A stretch of 64,000 nt of DNA from Chloracidobacterium sp. Lineage in GTDB: Bacteria > Acidobacteriota > Blastocatellia > Pyrinomonadales > Pyrinomonadaceae. Made by a program: the position numbers and the translations under genes. The stretch is from assembly GCA_016706275.1 (NCBI GenBank), contig JADJJY010000005.1, forward strand, positions 22,746 through 86,745. The letters run 5' to 3'. The notes beneath the pieces are model-generated. The model was not told where the DNA came from. It saw only the letters and a program-made list of their open reading frames with translations, and made no database searches. Position 1 is the stretch's first letter; each line of letters begins with the position of its first letter. Positions 17,909-26,880 of the stretch are shown here, one piece after another.

Positions 17909-18289
17909 TTATTTCGCTCCTTTCGGACGTTTTGCTCCGTATTTAGAACGCGACTGGTTTCGGTTCGCGACGCCTGAGGCATCCAGCGTTCCGCGGATAA
18001 CGTGATAACGAACACCCGGCAGATCCTTTACACGGCCGCCGCGGATGAGCACGATCGAGTGTTCCTGCAAGTTATGCCCGATACCCGGGATATATGTAGT
18101 AACTTCGATCTGGTTGGTCAAACGCACACGTGCGACCTTGCGAAGAGCCGAGTTAGGCTTTTTCGGTGTCGACGTGTAAACGCGCGTACATACGCCGCGT
18201 TTCTGCGGGTTTGCCTGCAAAGCGGGACTCGCGGTTTTATACTTGATCCGCTTGCGTCCCTTACGTACTAATTGGTTGATAGTAGGCAT
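17909..18289 (-). CDS. rpsL: 30S ribosomal protein S12
   Basis: Decoding-centre protein S12, 126 residues; first gene of the super-operon. The loop TPKKPNSALRKVARVRL keeps the Lys corresponding to E. coli Lys43, and GGRVKDLPGVRYH keeps Lys88, so by established knowledge this is the streptomycin-sensitive form. It is preceded by a ~290-base leader from the promoter at 18584-18612. Confidence 0.98.
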   Translation of the reverse strand: MPTINQLVRKGRKRIKYKTASPALQANPQKRGVCTRVYTSTPKKPNSALRKVARVRLTNQIEVTTYIPGIGHNLQEHSIVLIRGGRVKDLPGVRYHVIRGTLDASGVANRNQSRSKYGAKRPKGAK

Positions 18290-18583
18290 CGTTTTCTCTA
18301 TTTAAAATTCCAGTAGGCAAAACTACCGTCTTACCTGACTCTTGCTCGGATAATATCCGGCAGTTAGCTCAAGCAGCACTAAAGCTGAATGAATTAAGTT
18401 TATGTTCTAACCCTTAAGAATTGTTACTTTGCTGTAGCGTGGCATATTAGATATGTGTAATTCGCCAATGGACGGTGATGCCCACCTATTACGCTACAAT
18501 CCGTGTTTCAATTCTCAAAAATCCTATCTGTAAACTCACGCGGAGCATATAGATACAACGAACGGTAAAGTCCGAAACTTTAG

Positions 18584-18612
18584 ATATTATGAATTTGGAA
18601 GATTCTTGTCAA
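18584..18612 (-). promoter_or_regulatory. Candidate sigma-70 promoter of the ribosomal super-operon
   Basis: On the minus strand TTGACA (18612-18607), a 17-base spacer and TAATAT (18589-18584). It would give a leader of nearly 300 bases before rpsL. Inside that leader an 8-base inverted repeat (TGTAGCGT at 18433-18440, ACGCTACA at 18491-18498) may fold. The rest of 18290-18583 has no recognisable gene. Confidence 0.6.
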
Positions 18613-18620
18613 GCCCGCTT

Positions 18621-18650
18621 TTGCCAAATCACGCATTTCTTTAGTAGAAT
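18621..18650 (+). promoter_or_regulatory. Candidate sigma-70 promoter, divergent from the ribosomal promoter
   Basis: TTGCCA (18621-18626), 18-base spacer, TAGAAT (18645-18650), about 46 bases upstream of the ATG at 18696. Its -35 lies only 8 bases from the -35 of the opposite ribosomal promoter, so the two are back to back. Confidence 0.55.
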
Positions 18651-18695
18651 CTCACCTTTGGATAAGCGGGTATTTTTCGCCCTAATAAATAAAGC

Positions 18696-19733
18696 ATGAC
18701 AAATCTCGAATCGTATCTAGCTAACTACAATGAAACCGATTGGCTCGCCGCTCTCGACGAACTGCTTCCCTGCATTCACGAGGTCGATAAGAACGCCGTT
18801 CAGATCTGGTTCCGCTTTTACCCTCTGAGCCTCAAGCGTTTTATCGACGCCGCCGAAGATCGCGAGGCGACGCTGCACGGGTTTGCGATGCAAGGCGTTT
18901 TTGAGCTGAAAGATCAGATCGACACGTCGCACCATTTTCTTTACGGCCACCGTTATTGGAAAACGGTCAAAGCCGCGATCGAGGCCGAGGCGGCTGTCTT
19001 TACCGATCAGAGCCACGACCTAAAAGAAGAGGTCAAACAGATCGGGATACTCGTCGCCGAAAAGCTCAAGGTCGAACGCCAACTCGTCAACGCCATCGTC
19101 CTAGTCGGGCTAATGACGCTCAACCAAGTCGGCCTCGAAGCCTTTAACGCCGCCACCGGTGAGGTCGAAAAGCCGAGCGGTGTAATGACAAAATCGCCCG
19201 ACGCCATCGTAGCGGAGCGTGCAAAAGACGATTCGCAAGGCGTTTTTGGCTTTCTCAAAACCGTCAACAAAAAATTCTCGGTTACATACACTGCTGCAAA
19301 TTCGAGCGGCAAATTCCCTTTGCTTAACGAGCAGGAGATCACCGCAGCGTCGGCAAACGACCGCTCCCAAGATTGGCAATCACTCGACAGCCGCTGCTGG
19401 GAAGGCCCCGTCCCGGTCGAATGCACCGCAGCATCATGCGGCACCTGTTGGGTAGGTGTGCTTGGCGGTCAAGAGAAAATGACCGAGGTCGGCCGCCGCG
19501 AACGCCGTGCGATGAAAGTCTTTGGCTACAACCAGACAGATGAGGCAACGCCGTTCATGCGTCTCGCGTGCCAAGCCCGTGCAACCGGCAACGTCACTCT
19601 CGTAATCCCACCCTGGAACGCCGTCTTTGGCAAAAAGGTCTATGGCAATATCGAAGAGGTGGAACTCGAACCCGTGACAACATCAGCTAAAGCCCTACGC
19701 GAAACCATCGCCTCGGCTACATCCGGCGAATAG
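18696..19733 (+). CDS. Helical-domain protein with C-terminal 2Fe-2S ferredoxin-like domain
   Basis: 345 residues. The C-terminal ~120 residues carry a plant-type ferredoxin cluster pattern: Cys243-x4-Cys248-x2-Cys251 (ECTAASCGTCWVG) and Cys292 (RLACQA), so it likely binds a 2Fe-2S cluster and moves electrons. The first ~190 residues look mostly helical, with many charged residues and no signal peptide or clear membrane segment; I do not recognise that domain. The gene stands alone, divergent from rpsL, with its own promoter. The partner and substrate are unknown. The 2Fe-2S assignment is firm; overall role is open. Confidence 0.8.
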   Translation: MTNLESYLANYNETDWLAALDELLPCIHEVDKNAVQIWFRFYPLSLKRFIDAAEDREATLHGFAMQGVFELKDQIDTSHHFLYGHRYWKTVKAAIEAEAAVFTDQSHDLKEEVKQIGILVAEKLKVERQLVNAIVLVGLMTLNQVGLEAFNAATGEVEKPSGVMTKSPDAIVAERAKDDSQGVFGFLKTVNKKFSVTYTAANSSGKFPLLNEQEITAASANDRSQDWQSLDSRCWEGPVPVECTAASCGTCWVGVLGGQEKMTEVGRRERRAMKVFGYNQTDEATPFMRLACQARATGNVTLVIPPWNAVFGKKVYGNIEEVELEPVTTSAKALRETIASATSGE

Positions 19734-19737
19734 GATG

Positions 19738-19815
19738 TTAAACGCAGAGACCGCAAAGATCGCAGAGATTTCTTCCCTTATCTTCCTTTGCGGCCTTTGC
19801 GGTCTCTGCGTTTAA
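19738..19815. repeat. Perfect long inverted repeat TTAAACGCAGAGACCGCAAAG
   Basis: The 21-base arms TTAAACGCAGAGACCGCAAA(G) and their exact complement CTTTGCGGTCTCTGCGTTTA(A) enclose a ~35-base centre. It sits between the ferredoxin-fusion gene and the transporter. It resembles 1461-1529 and 35903-35974 in architecture but not in exact words. It could act as a transcript-stabilising hairpin; no T-run follows. Confidence 0.85.
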
Positions 19816-19842
19816 ACTGGCTTATTGCGGTAATATATCTCC

Positions 19843-20712
19843 GTGCCCGAAGACAAAAAACCATTTCCCCCCGTCGCCCTTGTTGTCATGGCCGTGCTTT
19901 TGTGGAGCACCGGCGGGATGTTCATTAAGCTCGCGACAAATCTCGACGCTTACCAGGTAACATTCTTTCGTTCTTTGCTCGCGGGGCTCACCGTCCTCAT
20001 CATCACACGCAAAAACGGACTGCGGATCAATGGCTTTGGCGTTATCGCATCCATAATCTACGCAACGCTGCTGTTCCTATTCGTCTGGGCGACCAAACAC
20101 ACGACTGCCGCTAACGCCATTTTCCTTCAATACACCGCGCCGATCTATATACTCGTCCTCGCTCCATTTGTCATCGGCGAAAAATTTCACGTCCGTGACC
20201 TGATCACCGTCGTTTTTTGCATCGCCGGAATGAGCCTGTTCTTCGTCGGCGACCTGACCATCGGCGATTACCAAGGCAACATCGCCGCCCTCGGCTCGGG
20301 CATTTTCCTCGGGCTCTACATCATGCTGCTCAAACATCCGAAAGCAGCAGGGATGAACTCCGTCATCACCGTCATCTACGGCAATTTCCTGCTGGCGTTG
20401 CTAACGCTGCCCAGCGGTATCGCGGCATTTCCGACCGCGACCTGGCGTGACTACGCCGCAGTCGGATTTCTCGGCATATTCCAGATCGGCATCGCGTATA
20501 TCCTATTTATCAAAGGCGTCACCGGCGGCACACGCCCGCTCGATGCCAGCATCATCGGCTTTATCGAACCGCTCCTCAACCCCGTCTGGGTATTCCTCTT
20601 CATCGGAGAACGCCCCTCAAACTGGGCGATACTAGGCGGCAGTATCATAATCGCAACGGTCATCATTCACACGCTCGCACAATATCGTGTTCAGCAGCGT
20701 TCCGCAGTTTGA
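19843..20712 (+). CDS. EamA/DMT-family transporter
   Basis: 289 residues with about ten hydrophobic segments arranged as two EamA-type halves (residues ~8-140 and ~150-280). Typical family features are the early LLWSTGGMFIKLA segment, the conserved Arg after AYQVTFFRS, and the second-half GFIEPLLNPVWVFLFIGERP motif. The family exports or imports small metabolites and drugs; the substrate cannot be told. The start is a GTG at 19843, as no earlier in-frame ATG exists. Followed 39 bases later by the channel gene. Confidence 0.85.
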   Translation: MPEDKKPFPPVALVVMAVLLWSTGGMFIKLATNLDAYQVTFFRSLLAGLTVLIITRKNGLRINGFGVIASIIYATLLFLFVWATKHTTAANAIFLQYTAPIYILVLAPFVIGEKFHVRDLITVVFCIAGMSLFFVGDLTIGDYQGNIAALGSGIFLGLYIMLLKHPKAAGMNSVITVIYGNFLLALLTLPSGIAAFPTATWRDYAAVGFLGIFQIGIAYILFIKGVTGGTRPLDASIIGFIEPLLNPVWVFLFIGERPSNWAILGGSIIIATVIIHTLAQYRVQQRSAV

Positions 20713-20751
20713 ATTTATCGCCTATTTTTCGCTACACTTCCCCAAAATCAT

Positions 20752-22659
20752 ATGCCCAAACACACGCTCCGAGAAAAGTTTCAATACCACTTCGAGAACA
20801 CAATGTCCGGCGGCCCGATCGCGGTCATCAGATGGCTTGCGATCGTCTCGGTCGTATCGGTTGTAGTGCTTGGTGGAATAATTGTGTTGCTTGGGATCAC
20901 TGGCTCGACCGAGCCGGGTGCCGAGCCGCTCAGTTTTCTTGAGGGCACATGGAAAAGCCTGATGGCAACGCTCGATCCCGGAACGATGGGCGGTGACGAA
21001 GGCTGGGATTATCGCGTTGTGAGATTCACGGCAACATTGATCGGAATTTTCCTGATCTCGATACTTATCGGTTCGATCGCGTCGGGCATCGATCAAAAGA
21101 TCGAAGAATTGAAACGCGGCCGCTCTCGCGTACTCGACAGCAACCACACGCTCATTCTCGGCTGGTCCGAAAAGATCTTCACGGTCGTCACCGAGCTCGT
21201 CGAGGCGAACGCCAACCAGCGACGCCCGTGCATCGTTATTCTCTCGGAAAAGGACAAGGTCGAGGCTGAAGACGAAATCAAGTCCCGAATCCCCGACACC
21301 CGCAACACAAAGATCGTCGTCCGTAGCGGCTCTACTCTAGAATCGTCCGCTGCTGAGATGGTGAATATCAACGAAGCTCGCTCGATCATTGTGTTGTCAC
21401 CCGAGACCGCAAATCCCGACACATACGTCATCAAGACCGTGCTCGGCATAACGAACGGCCGCCGCCGAAAGGCTGACGCGTATCACGTAGTTGCCGAGAT
21501 CCGCGACGAACGTAACCTCGACGCCGCAGAGCTAGTCGGCAACGGCGAAGCCGTTTACGTCCTCAGCGAGGACCTCATCTCCCGAGTGATGGCACAGACT
21601 TGCCGCCAGTCGGGACTGAGCGTCGTTTATGCCGACTTGCTCGAATTCGCCGGCGACGAGATCTATTTCAGCGAGATCCCCGATTCGCTCATAGGCAAAA
21701 CGTACAAAGATTCGCTTTTCGCGTATGAGACATCGTCTGTGATAGGTGTGTTTACGCCGTCGGGCGAGGCACTTATCAATCCTCCGATGGACCGCACCTA
21801 CAGCGACGGTGAATCCGTCATCGCGATCTCCGAAGACGACGACACCGTTATCGCCAACGGCCGGGGCTTAGACGGTATCGACACTTCACTTTTCCAGCAC
21901 GGCGAAGAAAGCAGTCCCGTCCAAGAACATACGCTGATCATAGGCTGGAACGAGATCGCACCTCGCATCGTCACCGAAGTCGATAATTACGTAAAGGCAG
22001 ATTCGATGGTGTTGGTTATCTCTCACGACCCGGCGGTCGGTGCCGAGGTTACCAAGCTGCAAGCCCAAGTCAAGAATCAGCGGATCGCGTTTTGCGAGGG
22101 CGACCCCGTCGATAAGAAAACTCTCCTTGATGTAAATACCAAGGGTTTCGATCACATCATTGTCCTTTCTGATCGCAACATCGACATCCAGGAAAGCGAC
22201 GCTCACACGCTCATCACTCTGCTTCATCTACGCAGCATCAGCGAGGCCGAAGGCGTCGATTACTCGATCGTCACCGAGATGCTCGATATGCGCAACCGCG
22301 AACTCGGCGTCGTCGCCAAAGCGGACGATTTTGTCGTCAGCGACAACCTCATCAGCCTCATGCTCAGCCAGCTGAGTGAAAACCGCGAGCTCAAAAAGGT
22401 ATACGACGTGCTGTTTCAGGCCGAGGGCTCCGAGGTCTATCTCAAACCATCGAACCGCTACGTCCGCACGGGTACCGAAGTCGATTTCTACACCGTCGTC
22501 GCATCCGCCGCCGCACTCGGCGAATCCGCCATCGGCTACCGCATCGCCGCCGAGACCCCCGACCCCGACAAACACTACGGCGTCCGCCTAAACCCGAATA
22601 AGTCGGAAAAAGTGACGTTCAAAGACAAAGACTTCGTGATCGTCTTGAGCGAGGATTAA
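20752..22659 (+). CDS. CASTOR/POLLUX (DMI1)-type ion channel with RCK-like domains
   Basis: 635 residues. Two N-terminal hydrophobic segments (about residues 25-50 and 85-110) flank a short pore-like region, followed by two tandem Rossmann/RCK-like modules beginning at TLILGWSEK (~residue 132) and TLIIGWNEIAPR (~residue 395). This layout and the GWS/GWN motifs match the CASTOR/POLLUX/DMI1 family, known as plant nuclear-envelope cation channels with many uncharacterised bacterial relatives. A role in ion homeostasis is inference. Alternative: a TrkA-type potassium channel; the GWxE motifs favour the former. The start is unambiguous. Confidence 0.8.
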   Translation: MPKHTLREKFQYHFENTMSGGPIAVIRWLAIVSVVSVVVLGGIIVLLGITGSTEPGAEPLSFLEGTWKSLMATLDPGTMGGDEGWDYRVVRFTATLIGIFLISILIGSIASGIDQKIEELKRGRSRVLDSNHTLILGWSEKIFTVVTELVEANANQRRPCIVILSEKDKVEAEDEIKSRIPDTRNTKIVVRSGSTLESSAAEMVNINEARSIIVLSPETANPDTYVIKTVLGITNGRRRKADAYHVVAEIRDERNLDAAELVGNGEAVYVLSEDLISRVMAQTCRQSGLSVVYADLLEFAGDEIYFSEIPDSLIGKTYKDSLFAYETSSVIGVFTPSGEALINPPMDRTYSDGESVIAISEDDDTVIANGRGLDGIDTSLFQHGEESSPVQEHTLIIGWNEIAPRIVTEVDNYVKADSMVLVISHDPAVGAEVTKLQAQVKNQRIAFCEGDPVDKKTLLDVNTKGFDHIIVLSDRNIDIQESDAHTLITLLHLRSISEAEGVDYSIVTEMLDMRNRELGVVAKADDFVVSDNLISLMLSQLSENRELKKVYDVLFQAEGSEVYLKPSNRYVRTGTEVDFYTVVASAAALGESAIGYRIAAETPDPDKHYGVRLNPNKSEKVTFKDKDFVIVLSED

Positions 22660-22781
22660 TCTGCAATATTGCGAACCCATCAATTCTCAATTCCTTACCG
22701 CCTTGCTCTCAGCCAGAAATCGGCATATCATCATCCCGTCCAACAAAAACTTAAAACGTTTAGTCACAACGGAGAGAGATT

Positions 22782-23042
22782 ATGCTTCCTTGGTTCCTAT
22801 TATTCGGATTCGGAATTATCGTCGGCCTGGCGATGAACTCGCTAATGAACGGCCGCGGTAACGGCCTCGGTGTCCTACTGAGCGTCATTATCGGCGGCAT
22901 CGCAAGCCTCGTCGGCGGCGTCTTTCTAGGTTCTGCCAGCCGATCCGTCGTCGGCGTCGGTCTTGACTTTATCGTCGCCATGATTGGCGGCCCTATCATT
23001 GCGGTCATCGCGATCTTGTTAGTCCGGGCTATCAAAAAATAG
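22782..23042 (+). CDS. Small membrane protein, GlsB/YeaQ/YmgE-like
   Basis: 86 residues, three hydrophobic segments, rich in Gly. The pattern FGIIVGLAMNSLMNGRGNG followed by GGIASLVGGVFLG resembles the transglycosylase-associated family (GlsB/YeaQ/YmgE), often stress-induced, biochemical role unknown. A GGAGAG ribosome-binding site lies just before the ATG at 22782. Followed by a heptamer repeat and a terminator, so it is probably a single-gene unit. Confidence 0.7.
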   Translation: MLPWFLLFGFGIIVGLAMNSLMNGRGNGLGVLLSVIIGGIASLVGGVFLGSASRSVVGVGLDFIVAMIGGPIIAVIAILLVRAIKK

Positions 23043-23055
23043 AGATCCGACCGCC

Positions 23056-23094
23056 CACTGACTACAGACCACTGACCACTGACCACTGACTACT
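23056..23094. repeat. Tandem ACTGACC/ACTGACT heptamers
   Basis: Degenerate heptamer array (CACTGACTACAGACCACTGA ... CTGACCACTGACTACTA) between the GlsB-like gene and its terminator. The same heptamer recurs cleanly at 43229-43259 between rplU and rpmA. In translation its complement yields spurious SGQWSVVS peptides, so small ORFs across it are rejected. Confidence 0.8.
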
Positions 23095-23135
23095 ATTTTC
23101 CTTATCTTGTGATAAGCTAATCAAATAACTGCTGA

Positions 23136-23160
23136 AAACGAGTCTTATTACTCGTTTTTT
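23136..23160 (+). terminator. Intrinsic terminator
   Basis: Perfect 8-base stem AAACGAGT / ACTCGTTT with a 6-base loop followed by TTT, 94 bases after the GlsB-like gene and ahead of pckG. Confidence 0.8.
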
Positions 23161-23209
23161 CCATTTAAGAATTCAATTAATTAGAATTCCCATAGGAGAA
23201 TCTTTTAAT

Positions 23210-25102
23210 ATGACCGATCTAACGATACCGTCGAACATCACTAACGAAGAGCTGATACGCTTTGTCACTGAGGCTGTCACGCTGTGCAAACCCGATAGCG
23301 TCTATTGGTGCGACGGCTCGCAAGAGGAATATGACCGCATGTGCCAGGAGATGGTTGACGCGGGCACCTTTATCAAACTAAACGCTGAAAAGCGGCCTAA
23401 TTCGTTTCTTGCTCGCTCGCACCCGTCTGACGTTGCGCGTGTAGAGGACCGCACGTACATTTGTTCGCGCGCAAAGGGCGACGCCGGCCCGACCAATAAT
23501 TGGATGGCCCCGCTCGAGATGAAGGCCATCTTGAAAAAGAAATTTGACGGCTGCATGACCGGCCGCACGATGTATATCGTACCGTTTTGCATGGGTCCGA
23601 TCGGTTCGCCGATCTCGCAGTTTGGCGTGCAGATCACCGATTCGGCTTATGCCGCGGTCAACATGCGGATCATGACCCGCATGGGCAAACAGGCCCTAGA
23701 CGCCCTGCAAAAGGTTGAGGATGGCGAGTTTACCAAATGTCTCCACTCCGTTGGAATGCCGCTTGCGGCAGGCCAAGCCGACGTAGCATGGCCGTGTTCG
23801 CCGGATCCAAAAGATAAATATATTGTCCATTTCCCTGAAGAAAATTCGATCGTATCCTTTGGCTCCGGCTATGGCGGCAACGCACTTTTAGGCAAGAAAT
23901 GTCTCGCATTGCGTATCGCTTCGACCCTTGGACGTGCCCAGGGCTGGCTTGCCGAGCACATGCTCATCGTCGGTGTCGAGTCACCTGACGGCCAAAAAGA
24001 TTACGTCTGTGCGGCGTTCCCGTCCGCGTGCGGCAAGACAAATTTCGCGATGCTCATTCCGCCCAAGGCGTTCCAAGAAGAAGGCTGGAAGATCACGACA
24101 GTTGGTGACGACATCGCTTGGATCAAGCCCGACGAAACCGGCAAACTCCGTGCGATCAACCCCGAGAATGGCTTTTTTGGTGTCGCTCCGGGCACAAATT
24201 ATTTGACCAACCCCAACGCGATGGAGTCGATCAAAGAGAACACCATTTTCACTAACGTCGCTCTGACCGACGACGGCGATGTATGGTGGGAAGGCATGGA
24301 CGGCGACGCTCCGGCCCACGCGATCGACTGGCAGGGTAACGATTGGACCCCGGCAAGCGAAGGCAAAGCCGCACACGCAAATTCCCGATTCACCGCCCCG
24401 ATCGACCAATGCCCCGTCGCTGATCCTCTTTTCAATGACCCGAAAGGCGTACCCATTTCGGCATTTATTTTTGGCGGACGCCGCAACTCGGTCGTGCCTC
24501 TTGTTCAACAGTCGTTCAACTGGGCATTCGGCGTCTATATGGCCGCTACAATGGGCTCAGAGATGACTGCCGCCGCATTCGGCAACATCGGCGAGGTTCG
24601 CCGCGATCCATTCGCGATGCTGCCGTTTGCCGGATATCACATGGGCGACTATTTCTCACACTGGCTCAACTTTGGCCGCCAGATCCCTGAACCGCCGCGT
24701 ATCTTCTCGGTTAACTGGTTCCTTAAGGACGAGAACGGTAAATTCGCTTGGCCCGGTTATGGCGAAAATATGCGTGTACTGAAATGGATCGTCGAGCGTT
24801 CACGCGGCGTTTCAAAAGGCACGGAAACACCTCTAGGCTGGATGCCGCGATACCAAGACATGGACTGGCGCGGGCTCGATTTTACCGAGGAGCAGTTTAA
24901 TAAGGTGATGAATCTCGACCGCGATATGTGGCTCAAAGAGATCGCCATGCACGACGAACTTTTCTTCCAGCTTTACGATCGTCTGCCTAAGGAAATGACG
25001 TTCATCCGCGAGCTGCTGGTATCAAACTTGTGGCGTTCTCCTGAGCTTGGATTGGCCGCACCGCGTGCCGAACCGGCCGAAGCCGTCAAAGCCGCGAGCT
25101 AA
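23210..25102 (+). CDS. pckG: Phosphoenolpyruvate carboxykinase (GTP)
   Basis: Converts oxaloacetate + GTP to PEP + CO2 + GDP, the entry to gluconeogenesis. 630 residues, the usual length of the GTP class. The P-loop with reactive Cys is visible in FPSACGKTNFAML (residues ~268-280), followed by the metal-binding GDDIAWIK and the guanine-pocket region PLGWMPRYQDMDW. A GGAGAA ribosome-binding site precedes the ATG at 23210. Flanked by terminators on both sides, so monocistronic. Confidence 0.97.
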   Translation: MTDLTIPSNITNEELIRFVTEAVTLCKPDSVYWCDGSQEEYDRMCQEMVDAGTFIKLNAEKRPNSFLARSHPSDVARVEDRTYICSRAKGDAGPTNNWMAPLEMKAILKKKFDGCMTGRTMYIVPFCMGPIGSPISQFGVQITDSAYAAVNMRIMTRMGKQALDALQKVEDGEFTKCLHSVGMPLAAGQADVAWPCSPDPKDKYIVHFPEENSIVSFGSGYGGNALLGKKCLALRIASTLGRAQGWLAEHMLIVGVESPDGQKDYVCAAFPSACGKTNFAMLIPPKAFQEEGWKITTVGDDIAWIKPDETGKLRAINPENGFFGVAPGTNYLTNPNAMESIKENTIFTNVALTDDGDVWWEGMDGDAPAHAIDWQGNDWTPASEGKAAHANSRFTAPIDQCPVADPLFNDPKGVPISAFIFGGRRNSVVPLVQQSFNWAFGVYMAATMGSEMTAAAFGNIGEVRRDPFAMLPFAGYHMGDYFSHWLNFGRQIPEPPRIFSVNWFLKDENGKFAWPGYGENMRVLKWIVERSRGVSKGTETPLGWMPRYQDMDWRGLDFTEEQFNKVMNLDRDMWLKEIAMHDELFFQLYDRLPKEMTFIRELLVSNLWRSPELGLAAPRAEPAEAVKAAS

Positions 25103-25133
25103 TCATTGTTTCGAATAACGATTAATTAATAAA

Positions 25134-25163
25134 GGGCGGTCCGCATTTGGGCCGCCCATTTTA
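25134..25163 (+). terminator. Intrinsic terminator after pckG
   Basis: Stem GGGCGGTCC / GGGCCGCCC (one G-T pair) with loop GCATTT, followed by ATTTTATTT. It lies 31 bases after the pckG stop. A possible promoter for the next gene (TATACT at 25186-25191) follows. Confidence 0.85.
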
Positions 25164-25223
25164 TTTGGAAACAGCAGCGATGCGCTATACTGTTCGAAAT
25201 TAGGAAAATAAGGAGCACAAAAA

Positions 25224-25637
25224 ATGGACAAGTTTCTCGGCAGATACTCAGGTTATATTTACGCCATCTTTCGCATCGTTTTCGGCTTTTTGTTCATGCT
25301 GCACGGAACGCAAAAATTGTTTGGCTGGCCACCGGCGAAACAAGCTGGCGGTGAGTTAGCGGGCATTATCCTTGCCGCTGCGATCATCGAATTGGTTTGC
25401 GGACTTCTTATAATGGTAGGCTTTTTCTCGGGCTTTGCGGCGTTTCTGGCAAGCGGCACGATGGCAGTTGCGTATTTTATGGCACATCAGCCGCAGGGTG
25501 CTCTGCCGATAATGAACGGCGGCGAAACCGCGGTGCTGTATTGTTTTGCATTTCTTTATTTCGCGGCCAACGGTTCGGGGATGCTGAGCGTTGACGGGAT
25601 GATGAAAGGAAGCCGTGCGGCTTCAAGCGACGGTTAG
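25224..25637 (+). CDS. DoxX-family membrane protein
   Basis: 137 residues with four hydrophobic segments. FRIVFGFLFMLHGTQKLFGW at the N-terminus is the characteristic DoxX-family opening, and GGETAVLYCFAFLYFAANG the usual last segment. Members sit in the inner membrane; some are linked to oxidative-stress defence or quinone chemistry. An AAGGAG ribosome-binding site precedes the ATG. Probably expressed with the downstream Bax-inhibitor-like gene. Confidence 0.85.
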   Translation: MDKFLGRYSGYIYAIFRIVFGFLFMLHGTQKLFGWPPAKQAGGELAGIILAAAIIELVCGLLIMVGFFSGFAAFLASGTMAVAYFMAHQPQGALPIMNGGETAVLYCFAFLYFAANGSGMLSVDGMMKGSRAASSDG

Positions 25638-25687
25638 TTTCGATGCAAACATCGCAACGATAATCGTATCTAAAAGACGGGAGTATT

Positions 25688-26398
25688 ATGGAAGACTTTA
25701 CAACCACATACGGCGATTCTGCTGCACTGGCTGCACCGGCTGAGAGAGCGGCATTTATCCGCAAAACCTATCTACTGTTAGCGGTCGCAGTGTTTGCGTT
25801 TATCGCTGTCGAAGCATTTTTCTTTTCGACCGGCATTGCCCTAATGATCGCATCGCTCATCTTTTCGGGCGGCAGCATCGGCTGGCTGGTCGTGCTGGGC
25901 TTGTTCATGGGTATCTCGTATCTGTCCAACCGCTGGGCGGTGTCGGAGACATCGCAAGCGGTTCAATATATGGGGCTCGGTCTGTTTATCCTTGCCGAAG
26001 CGGTCGTTTTCGTGCCGTTGCTCGTAATGGCTGCCTATTATTCGGGTGATCCCGGGGTAATTCTCAAGGCCGGCATCGTTTCGCTAGGCCTGTTTGCCGG
26101 ACTGACGTTTACCGTATTTGTGACAAGGACCGATTTTTCGTGGCTCGCTCCGATCCTGGGTATCGGCGGATTTGCGGCATTGGGATTTATTGTCGCTAGC
26201 GCGATATTCGGCTTTACGCTGGGTAATGTTTTTGCGTTTATTATGGTCGCGTTTGCGGGCACATCGATCCTGTACCAGACGTCTCAAGTGCTCCATCGCT
26301 TTAACACAAAACAGCATGTTGCCGCTGCTCTGACGTTATTTGCCAGCGTCGCATTGTTGTTCTGGTATATTTTGAGCATTTTTAGCTCACGCCGATAA
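25688..26398 (+). CDS. Bax inhibitor-1/YccA-family membrane protein
   Basis: 236 residues, seven hydrophobic segments after a soluble N-terminus of about 30 residues. The pattern FIRKTYLLLAVAVFAFIAVE near the start and LYQTSQVLHRF before the last segments match the BI-1/YbhL/YccA family, pH-sensitive calcium-leak-like membrane proteins. Lies 5 bases upstream of a zinc-ribbon gene, so the two are likely co-translated. Confidence 0.85.
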   Translation: MEDFTTTYGDSAALAAPAERAAFIRKTYLLLAVAVFAFIAVEAFFFSTGIALMIASLIFSGGSIGWLVVLGLFMGISYLSNRWAVSETSQAVQYMGLGLFILAEAVVFVPLLVMAAYYSGDPGVILKAGIVSLGLFAGLTFTVFVTRTDFSWLAPILGIGGFAALGFIVASAIFGFTLGNVFAFIMVAFAGTSILYQTSQVLHRFNTKQHVAAALTLFASVALLFWYILSIFSSRR

Positions 26399-26402
26399 AT
26401 AC

Positions 26403-26648
26403 ATGGCGACTTACGCAGCGTGTCCCCAATGCGGGGACACCAACGCTCAATTATTAAGCTTCACGTGGTGGGGCGGGCTCGTCGGGCCCAAATTGTTGAC
26501 GCACGTCAAATGTCCGGCCTGCGGCAAAAAGTTTAACGGTAAATCGGGCAAGGATAATACGGTTGGAATCGCTATCTACATGGGTGCGATCAGTATCTTT
26601 GTATTCGTGTTGGTCGGAGCGATCGCCTTAATGGTAGCAATGAATTAA
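26403..26648 (+). CDS. Small zinc-ribbon membrane protein
   Basis: 81 residues. CPQC near the N-terminus and CPAC about 28 residues later form a likely zinc ribbon (YAACPQCGDTN and HVKCPACGKKF); a single C-terminal hydrophobic segment (IAIYMGAISIFVFVLVGAIA) anchors it. I do not know a function; proteins of this plan are common hypotheticals. The stop overlaps the stop of the convergent xseB by 3 bases. Confidence 0.75.
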   Translation: MATYAACPQCGDTNAQLLSFTWWGGLVGPKLLTHVKCPACGKKFNGKSGKDNTVGIAIYMGAISIFVFVLVGAIALMVAMN

Positions 26649-26878
26649 TCACGCAGACTATCGGGATCGATCTCTTCCGCAGTGAATCCGCCGTCGGGAT
26701 CTTTCATCAAGATCTCGATACGCCGCTCGGCGTTCGTCAGCCGCTCGCGGCAAGAACGCGAAAGGCTGATCCCCGTTTCAAAAAGCTCGAGGCTCTCTTC
26801 CAAAGCGAGATCGCCCCCTTCGAGTTTTACCACTATCTCTTCTAATTCGACCAACGATTTTTCAAACGATTTTTCCAT
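26645..26878 (-). CDS. xseB: Exodeoxyribonuclease VII small subunit
   Basis: Small subunit of exonuclease VII, which degrades single-stranded DNA. 77 residues, with the two-helix family pattern EKSLVELEEIVVKLEGGDLA followed by LEESLELFETGISL. It starts 2 bases after the preceding gene of the xseA cluster. Convergent with the zinc-ribbon gene, with overlapping stop codons. Confidence 0.94.
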   Translation of the reverse strand: MEKSFEKSLVELEEIVVKLEGGDLALEESLELFETGISLSRSCRERLTNAERRIEILMKDPDGGFTAEEIDPDSLRD

Positions 26879-26880
26879 AA

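Noticed and set aside
22760..23086. Minus-strand ORF beginning with SGQWSVVS-like residues
   Set aside because: It translates the ACTGACC heptamer repeat and is antisense to the GlsB-like gene.
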